The notes under the pieces: generated by a model
Told to the model about the DNA's origin: nothing
Databases searched by the model: none
What the model saw: only the letters and a program-made list of their open reading frames with translations
Position numbers and translations under genes: made by a program
NCBI GenBank assembly: GCA_015478645.1
Contig: JADMIL010000005.1
Span: 1-64,000 of the forward strand
From: Candidatus Binataceae bacterium
GTDB lineage: Bacteria > Desulfobacterota > Binatia > Binatales > Binataceae
DNA: 64,000 bases
Direction: 5' to 3'
Part shown: positions 8,301-17,709 of the stretch, one piece after another
How the letters are laid out: each line of letters opens with the position of its first letter
How positions within the stretch are numbered: the first letter of the stretch is position 1

Positions 8301-9092
8301 TCAGTCGGCCGAATGCGCCGCCTTGGGATACGCCGCACCGCCATCGATCGTCAGGACCGCGCCGGTGGTATAGCTGGCTGCCGGACTGGCGAGATAGAGC
8401 GCCGCACCAACGATCTCGTCGGGTTCGCCGCCGCGCTGCAAGGCGAAGTTCTCGCGCGCGCGGTGGGTGAAAAATTCGGTCCGCGACCAGCTCTTGCTGA
8501 TATCGGTGTGGAACGCGCCGCACATGATGCAATTCACGCGGACCTTGGGGCCGTACTCCTTCGCGGAAGCTACCGTCAGGATGTTGAGGCCGGCCTTGGC
8601 CGCCGCGTAGGGCGCGGTGTCGGGCGACGGCTGAATCGCCGAGATCGACGAGATATTGATGATCGCGCCGCCCTCGCCCGCCGCCATCCGCTCGCCGAAC
8701 AGCGCGGTCAGGCGAAACGGCCCCTTCAGGTTGACGGCCATCACTTTGTCGAATAGCTCCTCAGGCGTCTGCAATGACGACGGCGCGACCGGCGAGAGGC
8801 CGGCGTTGTTGATCAGCACGTCGACGCGGCCCCACCGGGCATAGGCCTCTGCGGCCAGCCGATCGCAATCGGCCCATTTGCCGACGTGAATCGCATGGGC
8901 CGAGGCGTCGCTGCCGAGCGCGCGAATCTCGGCGACGGTCGCTTCGCACGAATCGATCTTGCGGCTGGCGATCGCCAGCCGCGCGCCGGCGCGGGCAAAG
9001 CCCAACGCCATCGCATGGCCCAGGCCGCGGCTGCCGCCGGTGATGACGACGACCTTGCCGGTAAAGTCGAAAGGATTGGCGATCGCCGTCAC
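8301..9092 (-). CDS. SDR family oxidoreductase
   Basis: 263-residue classical short-chain dehydrogenase. The Rossmann dinucleotide motif TGGSRGLG is at residues 18-25, NNAG at about 92, a catalytic Ser in INISSISA and the YxxxK motif in YAAAK. It starts at GTG (9092), overlapping the stop of the upstream acyl-CoA dehydrogenase as GTGA, so the two are translationally coupled. The coupling suggests oxidation of a hydroxyacyl intermediate in the same catabolic route (inference). The substrate is unknown. Confidence 0.9.
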   Translation of the reverse strand: MTAIANPFDFTGKVVVITGGSRGLGHAMALGFARAGARLAIASRKIDSCEATVAEIRALGSDASAHAIHVGKWADCDRLAAEAYARWGRVDVLINNAGLSPVAPSSLQTPEELFDKVMAVNLKGPFRLTALFGERMAAGEGGAIINISSISAIQPSPDTAPYAAAKAGLNILTVASAKEYGPKVRVNCIMCGAFHTDISKSWSRTEFFTHRARENFALQRGGEPDEIVGAALYLASPAASYTTGAVLTIDGGAAYPKAAHSAD

Positions 9093-10387
9093 TGGGACGC
9101 CACCTCGTGCTCAACGCGATCGGCGTACTTCTTGATCGCGGCTTCGCGCAAAGACGGGATATGGCCGGTCGGGAAAAGTCCGTCGGTGCCGCGATAATCG
9201 CGCAGGATCTGGCGCGCGAGCGTGATCTTGTGAACTTCGGTCGGTCCGTCGGCCAGCCCCATCACGAAGCTCTCCATCACCTGATCGACGAACGGCATCT
9301 CGGGCGTGACGCCGAGCGAGCCGTGAATCTGGAGCGCGCGCACGGCCACGTCGTGAAACACCTTGGGCATCTGCGCCTTCACCGCGGCGATATCCTTGCG
9401 CACCTTGAGATAGTCCTTGTAGCGATCGATCCGCCATGCGGTACGCAGCACCAGCAGGCGGAACTGCTCGATGTCGATCCACGAATCCGCGATCTTCTCC
9501 TGCACCATCTGCTTGTCGGCCAGCCGCGAGCCCTGCGTGGTGCGCGAGAGCACCCGCTCGCACATCTGGTCGAAGGCCTTGCGCACCTGACCGATCGTGC
9601 GCATCGCATGGTGGATGCGGCCGCCACCCAGGCGCGTCTGGGCCACGACGAAGCCGCTGCCGCGCGTGCCCAGCAGATGATCCTTGGGCACCTGCACGTC
9701 CGAATAGCGAACATAGGCGTGGGCGCCGGCGCCCTCGGGCTCCTGGCCGACGCCGACGTTGCGCTCGATCTTCACGCCCGGCGCGTTGGCCGGCACGATA
9801 AACATCGAGAGGCGCTGATAAGGCGGCGCGTCGGGGTCGGTCACCACCATCGCGATGAGGAATGACGCCCAGCGCGCGTTGGAGGAGAACCACTTCTCGC
9901 CATTGATCACCCAGTTGTCGCCGCGCAGCTCGGCGTGCGTGGTGAAGACCTTGGGATCGGCGCCGCCCTGCGGTTCGGTCATCGAGAAGCACGAGACGAT
10001 CTCGTTTTTGAGCAGCGGATCGAGAAACTGTTTTTTCTGCTCGGGCGTGCCGTACTTGGCCAGGATTTCGGCGTTGCCGGAATCGGGCGCCTGGCATCCG
10101 AAGACCGTCGGGGCGAAGCGCGAACGGCCCAGGATTTCATTCATCAGCGCGAGCTTGACCTGGCCGTAGCCCTGGCCGCCAAGGTCGGGCTCGAGATGGC
10201 ACGCCCAGAGCTTGTGTTTGCGCACTTCGGCTTGCAGCGGACGCACCAGCGCGTTGCGCTTGGGATCGAGCACGTCGTAGGGCGATTCGAGCAGGTAGTC
10301 GAGCGGCTCGACCTCGGCGCGGACGAACTGTTCGATCCAGTCGAGTTGCTTCTGAAATTCGGGTTCGGTTTCAAAATCCCAGCTCAT
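9089..10387 (-). CDS. Acyl-CoA dehydrogenase family protein
   Basis: 432 residues. It oxidises an acyl-CoA thioester using FAD, passing electrons to ETF. Visible family signatures are CFSMTEPQGGADPKVF (FAD and substrate loop), INGEKWFSSNA and, near the C-terminus, QIHGSLGVTPEMPF. The start at MSWDFETE (10387) is chosen for the GGAGGA just upstream; the open frame beyond it is not coding-like. It is coupled to the SDR downstream. The sequence resembles the larger acyl-CoA dehydrogenases of branched or unusual acyl chains; the exact substrate is unknown. Confidence 0.92.
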   Translation of the reverse strand: MSWDFETEPEFQKQLDWIEQFVRAEVEPLDYLLESPYDVLDPKRNALVRPLQAEVRKHKLWACHLEPDLGGQGYGQVKLALMNEILGRSRFAPTVFGCQAPDSGNAEILAKYGTPEQKKQFLDPLLKNEIVSCFSMTEPQGGADPKVFTTHAELRGDNWVINGEKWFSSNARWASFLIAMVVTDPDAPPYQRLSMFIVPANAPGVKIERNVGVGQEPEGAGAHAYVRYSDVQVPKDHLLGTRGSGFVVAQTRLGGGRIHHAMRTIGQVRKAFDQMCERVLSRTTQGSRLADKQMVQEKIADSWIDIEQFRLLVLRTAWRIDRYKDYLKVRKDIAAVKAQMPKVFHDVAVRALQIHGSLGVTPEMPFVDQVMESFVMGLADGPTEVHKITLARQILRDYRGTDGLFPTGHIPSLREAAIKKYADRVEHEVASQ

Positions 10388-10548
10388 GGGAAATCCTCCA
10401 TCGGTTCGGGTAAAGATTTGCCGCGCGTGCCGTGGCCGGCCATTGCGACTCGCGGCGCATACGGCTCGGATCGCGCGCGCCGGCGCCGCTCCAGGCTTGC
10501 GTCCGACAGCGTAGCGAGCCGCATCCGCAAATGCCAAGGGCGGGCGCT

Positions 10549-11730
10549 TCAGTCGGCCTCCATCAGGGGAATATCGAAGGCGCTCTTGCCGAGAAATTCG
10601 AGGCTCTCATCGCTGTCGAACGGATGATAAAGCCCGGCGCGCACGTCGCGGTAGTAACGTTCCAGCGGCAGCCGCTTGAAGTACGAGGAGCCGCCCACCG
10701 CGCGCAGCGCGAGGTCGACCACCTTGACCGAGTTTTCGATCGCGATCATCCGCGCGGCGACCGCCTTGCGCGACCAACTGCGCGGATGATCGATCTCGAG
10801 TTCGGCCGCCGCCTTCCACATCACCGCGCGCGCGCCTTCGATCAGGAGATCCATTTCGCCGACCTTGTTGAAGACGCTCGGCAGATGGCTCATCGGTTTC
10901 TTGAGCGGATAGCGCGGCCGATCGCGCATGAAGTCGACTACGAAGTTGCGCGCGGCGACGGCGATACCGATATACGGCGCGCCGATCGAAAACGGCGCCT
11001 TGGCAAAGACCCGCGTGATGCGCCCGCTGCTCGAGACCTTGCGCTGGAGCACCACGTCATCGTCGGCGACGAAGACCTCTTTCAATTCCGCGCTGCGCGA
11101 CTCGGTCGCCCGCATGCCCATCGTGTTCCAGTCGTTCTTGAACTCGAGGCCGGCCACGTCGCGCGGGTTGAAGTAGAGGCTTAAGATCGACGGTCCCTGC
11201 GGCGCATCCTCCCATGCGGCCTCGATGAAATACTGATCGAGCGCGATACTCTGCGTGCCGAAAATCTTGCGGCCGTTGACGATCCATCCGCCGGGACCGC
11301 GCCGCGCGGTGGTCCGCGGCCGCAGCGCGATGACCGCGTTGTCGGGTTCGGAGCCCGAGCCGCCGCAGATCAGCCGCTCGCCCGCGATACGCTTGAGCTT
11401 GCGCTCAACGTTGGGCGCCTTGAACTTGCGATACAGGTCGACCAGCAGCTCGACCACGTTGAAATGCATGTTGATCGCGAGCGCGGTCGCGCCGCAGCCC
11501 TGGGCGAGACGCTCCTGGGTCTTGATCCGCTCGAGCATCGAAGCACCGAGCCCGCCGAAGGCCTCGGGGATGATCAGGGTGGTGTAGCCGGACTCCTTGA
11601 GGCGGGCGTAATTCTCGTGCGGGAAGGATCGTTCCTCGTCGTGGCGCGCGGCGCGCTCGGCAAAATCATCGGCCAGCGTGCCCGCCAAATCGATGAAGCG
11701 CTGCTCGCGTTCGGTATTGATCGGATTCAT
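10549..11730 (-). CDS. Acyl-CoA dehydrogenase family protein (second)
   Basis: 394 residues, divergent from the previous protein. N-terminal helical domain with the EAFGGLGASMLERIKTQERLAQGC region, the flavin-domain motif GGWIVNGRKIFGTQS and a C-terminal AVGGSSYFKRLPLERYYRDVRAG motif typical of the acyl-CoA dehydrogenase/monooxygenase superfamily. No obvious catalytic glutamate could be assigned, so it could be a flavin monooxygenase such as a DszC/HpaB-like member. The ATG at 11730 has GGAGGG upstream. It is transcribed away from the TfdA-like gene. Confidence 0.85.
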   Translation of the reverse strand: MNPINTEREQRFIDLAGTLADDFAERAARHDEERSFPHENYARLKESGYTTLIIPEAFGGLGASMLERIKTQERLAQGCGATALAINMHFNVVELLVDLYRKFKAPNVERKLKRIAGERLICGGSGSEPDNAVIALRPRTTARRGPGGWIVNGRKIFGTQSIALDQYFIEAAWEDAPQGPSILSLYFNPRDVAGLEFKNDWNTMGMRATESRSAELKEVFVADDDVVLQRKVSSSGRITRVFAKAPFSIGAPYIGIAVAARNFVVDFMRDRPRYPLKKPMSHLPSVFNKVGEMDLLIEGARAVMWKAAAELEIDHPRSWSRKAVAARMIAIENSVKVVDLALRAVGGSSYFKRLPLERYYRDVRAGLYHPFDSDESLEFLGKSAFDIPLMEAD

Positions 11731-11962
11731 CGCCCGCCCTCCGTACATCCCAGATCGCATCCCCGGGCGCGCCCTCAGATTGACGCCCGGATCAGCGGCT
11801 CGTGGATCGTGGCGCGAGCTTACTACCAAGGTTGCGCAGCGTAAAACGGTTGCGCAGTGTAGAGTGATACGGCGAGCGGCGCGCGGGACGGGCGTGACGG
11901 GCGCGTCCGCTTGACCGTGCGCCGCGCCATTTGCGATAGAAAATGCCAGCGCGACGGCGCGA
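11731..11962. other. Intergenic region between divergent genes
   Basis: About 230 bp between the divergent acyl-CoA dehydrogenase and TfdA-like genes, up to the left end of repeat copy E. It includes a short AT-richer part around 11815-11875 that could hold a promoter. No gene is supported. Confidence 0.35.
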
Positions 11963-12069
11963 GGAACCTGTGCGCAAGTTAGGTTGTCATTCTGAGCGCA
12001 GCGAAGAATCCCGAATCCGGGACCCATTCGCTTCGCTCAGGGTGACAGCAGAGCCTTGTGCAGAGGTTC
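11963..12069. repeat. MITE-like palindromic repeat, copy E
   Basis: A nearly complete copy in the same orientation as copy B: left end GGAACCTGTGCGCAAG, right end CTTGTGCAGAGGTTC. The flanks are GCGA on both sides (11959-11962 and 12070-12073), so here the target duplication is not YTAR. The right end is 25 bp upstream of the TfdA-like start codon. Confidence 0.87.
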
Positions 12070-12094
12070 GCGAGGAGCGCGCGAGGAGTGGACG

Positions 12095-12994
12095 ATGGCG
12101 ATCACGGTTTGGCCGGTAACTGATGGATTTGCCGCCGAGATCGGCGACGTTGACCTGTCGCGCCCGCTCGAGGCGGACGAGGTCGCGGCGATCAAGCAGG
12201 CGTTCTGGGATTATGGCGTGCTGATCTTTCCCGCGCAGGATCTCACCGAACAGCAGCACGTCGACTTCGCGCGCCATATCGGACCGATCGAGATCAGTAT
12301 CGCCGCGCTCAACAGCGACGCCCCGCAGCGCATCCGGACCGACCTGGCCGACGTCTCGAATCTGAATCCGCGCAACGAGATTTGGGGCGAGAAGAGCCGC
12401 CGGCGGGCGCTCGGCGTGGGCAATCGCCTGTGGCATACGGATAGCTCGTTCAAATTTCTGCCGGCGCGCGCGTCGCTGCTCTACGCCCGCAGCATCCCGC
12501 CGATCGGCGGACACACTGAATTTGCCGATATGCGCGCGGCTTACGACGCGCTCGACGAGGCGATGAAGGAGCGGCTCGCGGAGTTGATCGCGGAGCATGC
12601 ACTGTCGTATTCGCGCGAGCGCACGGGCTTTACCAGCTTCACCGAACGCGAGCGCAACAATCTGCCGCCGGTGCCGCAGATGGTCGTGCGGACGATTCCC
12701 GAAAACGGCCGCCGCTCGCTCTATATCGCCTCGCATATCGGACGGATTCGCGGCCTGAGCGAGGATGATGCCTGCGCCCTCATCGACCGGCTGATCGCGC
12801 ACGCGACGCAGCGCCAGTTCGTCTATACCCATCGCTGGCGCACCGGTGATCTGGTCATGTGGGACGACCGCTGCACGATGCATCGCGGCACCGCATTCGA
12901 CGACCTGCGCTGGCCCCGCGACATGCATCGCGCGACCGTCTCGGATATCGCCAACACCTGCGAACAGGCCGGCATCGCGGTCGCCGCGGCCTAG
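12095..12994 (+). CDS. TauD/TfdA-family 2-oxoglutarate dioxygenase
   Basis: 299-residue Fe(II)/2-oxoglutarate-dependent dioxygenase. The iron triad is visible: HTD in LWHTDSSF, and the distal His in MHRGTAFDD; the 2-oxoglutarate Arg is in WPRDMHRATV. Such enzymes hydroxylate taurine, aryloxyacetates or alkyl sulfates and release them by cleavage; this sequence looks closer to TfdA than to TauD, but the substrate is not readable. The ATG at 12095 has GAGGAG upstream. Repeat copy E ends 25 bp before the start, so it lies in the leader or promoter. The alcohol dehydrogenase follows 80 bp downstream. Confidence 0.9.
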   Translation: MAITVWPVTDGFAAEIGDVDLSRPLEADEVAAIKQAFWDYGVLIFPAQDLTEQQHVDFARHIGPIEISIAALNSDAPQRIRTDLADVSNLNPRNEIWGEKSRRRALGVGNRLWHTDSSFKFLPARASLLYARSIPPIGGHTEFADMRAAYDALDEAMKERLAELIAEHALSYSRERTGFTSFTERERNNLPPVPQMVVRTIPENGRRSLYIASHIGRIRGLSEDDACALIDRLIAHATQRQFVYTHRWRTGDLVMWDDRCTMHRGTAFDDLRWPRDMHRATVSDIANTCEQAGIAVAAA

Positions 12995-13074
12995 CCGCCG
13001 ACGCACCCACCAGCCGGGTCCGGCCGCGCGCGGCGCCGCCTAATGACAATTCAACCCATCGAGGAATAATTGAG

Positions 13075-14160
13075 ATGAAGGGAAAAATTGCTTTTCTGCC
13101 GTCAGCGCACAAGATTGAATTTCACGAATACGAAGTTCCCCCACCGCCCGCCGGCGGCATCATCGCGGAGGTCACACAGACCAACGTCTGCGGCTCCGAG
13201 GTGCATATGTGGCGCGGCGAATTCGGCGGACGCCACGGCACCATGCCGGGCCATGAAATGAGCGGCCGTCTGCTCGCGCTGGGCGACGGCGTCAAGCAGG
13301 ATTGGGCCGGTGCGCCGGTCAAGGTCGGCGATCGGATCGCGCCGGTCTACTACTCGGTCTGCAACCGCTGCGTGAATTGCGTGCGCGGCAACCAGGCCGC
13401 CTGCCTCAACAAGGTGATCAGCGGACGCCATCCCGACGATCCGCCGCATTTTGTCTCGACCTTCGCGACCCATTACGTGGTGCGGCCCAACCAGCATTTC
13501 TACCGCGTGCCTGACAACGTCCCGGATATCATCGCGGCGTCGGCCAACTGCGCGATGACGCAAGTCTACTGGGGGCTCGATCGCGCGCGGGTGACCTACG
13601 GCGACAGCCTGGTGGTGCTCGGCGCCGGCGGACTCGGCCTGCATGCGATGGCGATCGCCAAGGCCCGCGGTGCACGCGTCATCGCGATCGACGGCGTCGA
13701 CCAGCGGCTCGAGGAGGCGCGCAAATTCGGCGCCGACGAGACGATCGATATGCGCAAGCATCCCGAGATCGACGATCGCGTCAAACGCGTGCGCGATCTG
13801 TGCAACGGCTTTCCCGACGTGGTGCTCGAAGTCGCCGGCGTGCCCCAGGCGTTTGCCGACGCGCTCCGGATTGTCGGCGCCGGCGGACGCGTGATCGAGA
13901 TTGGCAACATCTCGCCGGCGCTGACCGTGCCGGTCGCGCCGTCGACCATCACTTTCAAGTCAATCGAGATGATCGGCGTGGTGATGTATCCCCCGCATTA
14001 TCTGAAGAAGTCGCTCGATTTTCTCGCCGCGCATATCGACCGCTTTCCCTATCGCGAAATGTGCGACGCGACCTTTCCGCTGACCCGCGCGGCCGAGGCG
14101 CTCGAGCGCAGCGATCGGCGCGAATTGACCCGCGCGGCCTTACTGCCGCAGGAGGGCTGA
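13075..14160 (+). CDS. Zinc-binding alcohol dehydrogenase family protein
   Basis: 361-residue medium-chain dehydrogenase. The catalytic zinc site is in NVCGSEVHMW and GHEMSG; the structural zinc site is the four-cysteine loop CNRCVNCVRGNQAAC; the NAD(P) motif is LGAGGLGLHAMAIAKARGA. It starts at ATG 13075 with GAGGAATAATTGAG before it. It probably forms an operon with the TfdA-like dioxygenase and could oxidise the alcohol or aldehyde that enzyme releases (inference). A possible alternative is a threonine- or sorbitol-dehydrogenase-like enzyme. Confidence 0.9.
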   Translation: MKGKIAFLPSAHKIEFHEYEVPPPPAGGIIAEVTQTNVCGSEVHMWRGEFGGRHGTMPGHEMSGRLLALGDGVKQDWAGAPVKVGDRIAPVYYSVCNRCVNCVRGNQAACLNKVISGRHPDDPPHFVSTFATHYVVRPNQHFYRVPDNVPDIIAASANCAMTQVYWGLDRARVTYGDSLVVLGAGGLGLHAMAIAKARGARVIAIDGVDQRLEEARKFGADETIDMRKHPEIDDRVKRVRDLCNGFPDVVLEVAGVPQAFADALRIVGAGGRVIEIGNISPALTVPVAPSTITFKSIEMIGVVMYPPHYLKKSLDFLAAHIDRFPYREMCDATFPLTRAAEALERSDRRELTRAALLPQEG

Positions 14161-14503
14161 TCCGGCGCCGCGAAGGAAAACCAGCCGAGGGTTGGCGCAC
14201 GGCCCGCACGCCTATGCGCGGCGCGTGCGTGGCGCCCTACCCCAAGGCTGCACGCGACTCCTTAAAGCAGGACCTTGTGCCTAGGAGATCTGAAGTCCAG
14301 GTTCAATCACAAACGTCACCGCCATGTTGGCGATGGTGCTTGGGACGTAAACGCGGCACATCATCCGGGCTGGACCTTTATCGGTATCGCTGCCGGCGAG
14401 AACGCGGAAGGGTTACGGCGAGTAGGCGCCCATACGATTATTCCGGACACCATCCAATCGGGAAATTTCTGTCCATTCTTCGTGGATTACGGGAGCGCGC
14501 ACC
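14161..14503. other. Intergenic region with a drop in GC
   Basis: 343 bp after the alcohol dehydrogenase. From about 14265 the GC content visibly falls and continues low through the SnoaL-like gene. Short ORFs here lack ribosome-binding sites and known motifs. The base change marks one edge of a probable acquired segment. Confidence 0.45.
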
Positions 14504-14956
14504 ATGTCAGGCGAAGTGAGCGACATCGATAATTTTTTGCGAACCAGAAATGGGCTGCTGATTCACCGCTTCTATCATGAAATGTGGAATCGCTTCGATA
14601 AAAGCATCTTGCCCGAGTTGCTGACCGAAGACGTACGGTTTCGCGGCTCACTCGGACAAAACAAAACCGGCTACGGGGAACTTTCAGACTACGTCGAGTT
14701 TATTCAACAAGTCTTCCCTGACTTCTCTAACGAAATCGAAGAAATCATTTCTGAGGGCGATAAGGCGTTCGCCCGTCTCACCTACCGAGGCACTCATAGC
14801 GCAGACCTATTTGGCATAGCGCCCACCGGTCGTACTATCCAATATGCTGGCGCCGCAGTCTTCAGGTTTCGGGGTGATCGCATTGCGGAGATCTGGGTGC
14901 TCGGCGATATCTGGAACTTGGTATCTCAGTTAAAAGACCCCACACCGGATGTCTAG
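14504..14956 (+). CDS. SnoaL-like / NTF2-fold ester cyclase family protein
   Basis: 150-residue protein of the SnoaL-like polyketide cyclase family (cone-like alpha+beta barrel with a small-molecule pocket). Typical features are HRFYHEMWNRFD at the start, the central FPDFSNEIEEIISEGDKAFARLTYRGTH and GRTIQYAGAAVFRFRGDRIAEIWVLGD at the end. GGGAG lies 8 nt before the ATG. Its base and codon use is clearly AT-richer than the neighbours, suggesting recent transfer. The biochemical role is unknown; family members isomerise or cyclise small aromatic or ester compounds. Confidence 0.8.
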   Translation: MSGEVSDIDNFLRTRNGLLIHRFYHEMWNRFDKSILPELLTEDVRFRGSLGQNKTGYGELSDYVEFIQQVFPDFSNEIEEIISEGDKAFARLTYRGTHSADLFGIAPTGRTIQYAGAAVFRFRGDRIAEIWVLGDIWNLVSQLKDPTPDV

Positions 14957-15092
14957 CGTCGCTCGCGAAGCACGTCGTTGGCATCTTTTGCCGTCATGCA
15001 GCGCGACAAATTCGAATGCCGCAGGTGATTTCGTTCGGTCCCTTCCGCGAATTCAATCTGCGCAAGCAGACACGGCTGGAGCTATTAACGCC

Positions 15093-16310
15093 CTACCCCA
15101 ACGCTTCGGCGGCGACCAGTTCGCTGATGCGATCATCGCTGTAGCCCAGCAGATCGTGCAGTACGTGATGGTTATCCTCGCCCAGCGCGGGCCCGGCGCG
15201 ATCGACCCGCGCCGGCGTACCCGACATTTTGTAGCGTGAATTTTCGACCGCCGTGGCGCCCGCCACCGATTGGGTAACCTTGACGAAGTGATCGCGATGG
15301 GCCAGTTGCGGATCGGCCGCGAGGTCGGCGGATTCCTGCACCGTATGGGCCGGCACGCCGGCCGCCTGCAACGCGCGCTCACTCGCATGCGGATCGAATT
15401 GCATTGTCCACTGCGCAACGGCCGCATCGAGTTCCAGGCGCCGCGCGTCGCGTGCGGCAAAGGTCGCGTAGCGCTTGTCGGCGGCGAGGTCCGGCCGCTT
15501 CATCACCGCGCATAGCGCCTGCCAATGGGCGTCGGTGGCGCACGCGATCGCGATCCAGCGATCGTCGCCAGCCGCCGGATAGACCCCGTGCGGCGCATGA
15601 CTCGGATCGTAATTGGCGACCGGCGAATAGACCGTGCCGTTGGCCGCGCAATCGAGAATCGGAATCGTCAGGAACTGCATCGCCGACTCGGCCTGCGCCT
15701 GATCGATATACTGCCCCTGTCCGGTGCGCTTGCGATGGATCAGCGCGGCCATCAGGGCCACCAGGCCAAAGCGCGGCGCGATATAATCGGTATAGGCGCT
15801 GTACGGTCCCGACGGCGTCCGGTCGGGCCATCCGACCAGGTTGTAGAATCCGCATAGCGCCGCCGCCAGGTTGCCGAAGCCGGCAAAGCGCGCGAGCGGC
15901 CCCGTCTGGCCCATCAGGCAGGTGCTGAGCATGACCAGGTCGGGCTTGATCGCGCGCAACGATTCGTAATCGAAGCCCCACGCGCGCATCGCCTTGGGCG
16001 AGAAGGCCTCGCAGACCACGTCGGCCCAGCGCACCAGGTCGAAAACCACTTCGCGCGCGCCGGGTTTGGACAGGTCGAGCGAGAGCGCCAGCTTACCCGC
16101 GTTGTTATTGGCGTAAAGGCCCGAATATTCGAGGCCCGGGTTGTTGCCCTTGAACGGACCGACCGTGCGCACCGGATCGATGCGGCCGGCCGACTCGATA
16201 CGCACGATGGTCGCGCCGTAATCGGCCATCGACCGCGTGATCCCGGGTCCGGCCAGCACCCACATGAAGTCGAGCACCTTGACGTCGGCGAGCGGCAGTT
16301 TGCGCGCCAT
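15093..16310 (-). CDS. CaiB/BaiF family (type III) CoA-transferase, downstream of a pair
   Basis: 405 residues. The start (VLDFMWVLAGPGITRSMADYGATIVRIE) is the family N-terminal Rossmann-like region, and the catalytic region contains GQGQYIDQAQAESAMQFL. These interlocked-dimer enzymes move CoA between carboxylic acids. Its ATG overlaps the stop of the upstream paralogue by one base (TGATG), so the pair is translationally coupled and may form a heteromer, as known for BbsEF. The substrate is unknown. Confidence 0.9.
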   Translation of the reverse strand: MARKLPLADVKVLDFMWVLAGPGITRSMADYGATIVRIESAGRIDPVRTVGPFKGNNPGLEYSGLYANNNAGKLALSLDLSKPGAREVVFDLVRWADVVCEAFSPKAMRAWGFDYESLRAIKPDLVMLSTCLMGQTGPLARFAGFGNLAAALCGFYNLVGWPDRTPSGPYSAYTDYIAPRFGLVALMAALIHRKRTGQGQYIDQAQAESAMQFLTIPILDCAANGTVYSPVANYDPSHAPHGVYPAAGDDRWIAIACATDAHWQALCAVMKRPDLAADKRYATFAARDARRLELDAAVAQWTMQFDPHASERALQAAGVPAHTVQESADLAADPQLAHRDHFVKVTQSVAGATAVENSRYKMSGTPARVDRAGPALGEDNHHVLHDLLGYSDDRISELVAAEALG

Positions 16311-17551
16311 CAGATAATCCCCTTGCGCGCGAGCGCGGTGATCTCGCCCTCGCTCAATCCAAGTTCGCCGAGATAGACCTCGCGATTATGCTCGCCGACG
16401 CGCGGCGGACGGCGCCGATAGCCGATCGGCGTCGCACTCATTTGCGCGAACGGTCCCGGATAGGTCAGCGCGCGCGGCAGTTCGGGATGCTCAACGTGGC
16501 GCCAGTATTCGCGCGCGGCGAACTGCGGATTGTCGAGCACCTCGCCGATCGTCGCGAGCGGCGCGATCAGCAGATTATGCTCGCGGGCGATCGCGAACAG
16601 TTCCGCCTTGGTGTGATGCGCGAAAAAATTGGCGATCTGCTCCTTGACCCGATCATAGGCCGTGAGCGGCTCAACGCCGGTCAGCAGCAGGTTGCCATAG
16701 GCGATCCAGTCCTTGTCGCGCGTCGCGTCATCGCAAAATCCCGCCGCGTGGATAAAGTTCACCAACTTGCGGGTGAAGACCCCGAGCGCCGGGCCGAACA
16801 GCACGACGCTCGAGACCAGGCCGTCGCGCGCCGCCCATACCAGTGGCACCCGGATCGGACCCATCTTGGCGCCGCCCGCCATGCGCCGCGTGTCGTCGCC
16901 GCCGATCACCGCGGCCAGCGGGGTCGATTGCGCGGCGAGGCCCACACTCTCCTGCGCGGCCACGTCGAGATGCTGGCCGAGCCCCGAGTCGAGCCGGCCG
17001 TAATAGGCGATCAGCGCGGCGCCGGCCGCGTCGCAGCAGGCGTGCAGGTAGGCCTGCGGCACACTCATCCGGATCGGTGCGCGATCTTCGTCGCCATAGA
17101 GGATCAGCACACCGCCCGCCGCCATGATGATCAAATCGCTGTCGGCGTAAGTCGCCTTGGGACCGTCCTGGCCAAACGGCGTGATCGAAACGTAGACCAG
17201 CGCCGGATTATCCGCCGCCAGGTCGCCGTAGCCCAGTCCGCGCCGCGCGAGTTCGCCCGGATTGTCGGACTCGAGCAGGAAATCGGCCCGCGCCGCGAGT
17301 CGCCGCAGCAGGCCGCGCCCTTCGTCGGTCTCGAGGTTCAGCGTGATTCCGCGTTTGTTGCGGTTATACGCCCACCAGCAGATCGAACGATCCGCCGCCG
17401 ACGCTCCGGCAAAGAATGGACCCTGCGCCCGCACCGGGGAGCCCCCCGGCGGTTCGATTTTGATTACGTCCGCACCCAGATCGCCGAGCAACTGGCCGCA
17501 CAGCAGCCCGCGCTCGGTCGTCAGATCGATTACCCGGCATCCGTCCAGCAT
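16310..17551 (-). CDS. CaiB/BaiF family (type III) CoA-transferase, upstream of a pair
   Basis: About 413 residues from the ATG at 17551, preceded by an uncertain extension. The N-terminal motif is LCGQLLGDLGADVIKIEPP, the catalytic-loop region is GLGQHLDVAAQESVGLAAQ and a C-terminal GVEPLTAYDRVKEQ follows. It shares the family fold but is clearly different from its neighbour, consistent with a heteromeric enzyme or divergent substrates. No strong ribosome-binding site was seen before 17551, so the start may lie elsewhere. The VOC genes lie upstream on the same strand. Confidence 0.87.
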   Translation of the reverse strand: MLDGCRVIDLTTERGLLCGQLLGDLGADVIKIEPPGGSPVRAQGPFFAGASAADRSICWWAYNRNKRGITLNLETDEGRGLLRRLAARADFLLESDNPGELARRGLGYGDLAADNPALVYVSITPFGQDGPKATYADSDLIIMAAGGVLILYGDEDRAPIRMSVPQAYLHACCDAAGAALIAYYGRLDSGLGQHLDVAAQESVGLAAQSTPLAAVIGGDDTRRMAGGAKMGPIRVPLVWAARDGLVSSVVLFGPALGVFTRKLVNFIHAAGFCDDATRDKDWIAYGNLLLTGVEPLTAYDRVKEQIANFFAHHTKAELFAIAREHNLLIAPLATIGEVLDNPQFAAREYWRHVEHPELPRALTYPGPFAQMSATPIGYRRRPPRVGEHNREVYLGELGLSEGEITALARKGII

Positions 17552-17709
17552 GATTTCGCACGCACCCCAATGCGAACCGCACCGGTACCAGCTCCAACCC
17601 GGACTCCCCCGACCAGCACCGGCACTACTCCGCGCCACACTTTCGCCCGCTCGAGCCGCCGACGTCAAACGGCGCGCGCACGGCGCCGACCACGGAATTG
17701 GTCCCGCGA

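Noticed and set aside
8114-8344. A small ORF with HSERSEESR-type sequence in the palindromic repeat
   Set aside because: It is read-through of the repeat, a familiar spurious annotation; the DNA family is the real feature.
14275-14320. A tRNA-like GGTTCAATC stretch
   Set aside because: It lacks complementary T-stem and acceptor arms, so no tRNA can be folded.
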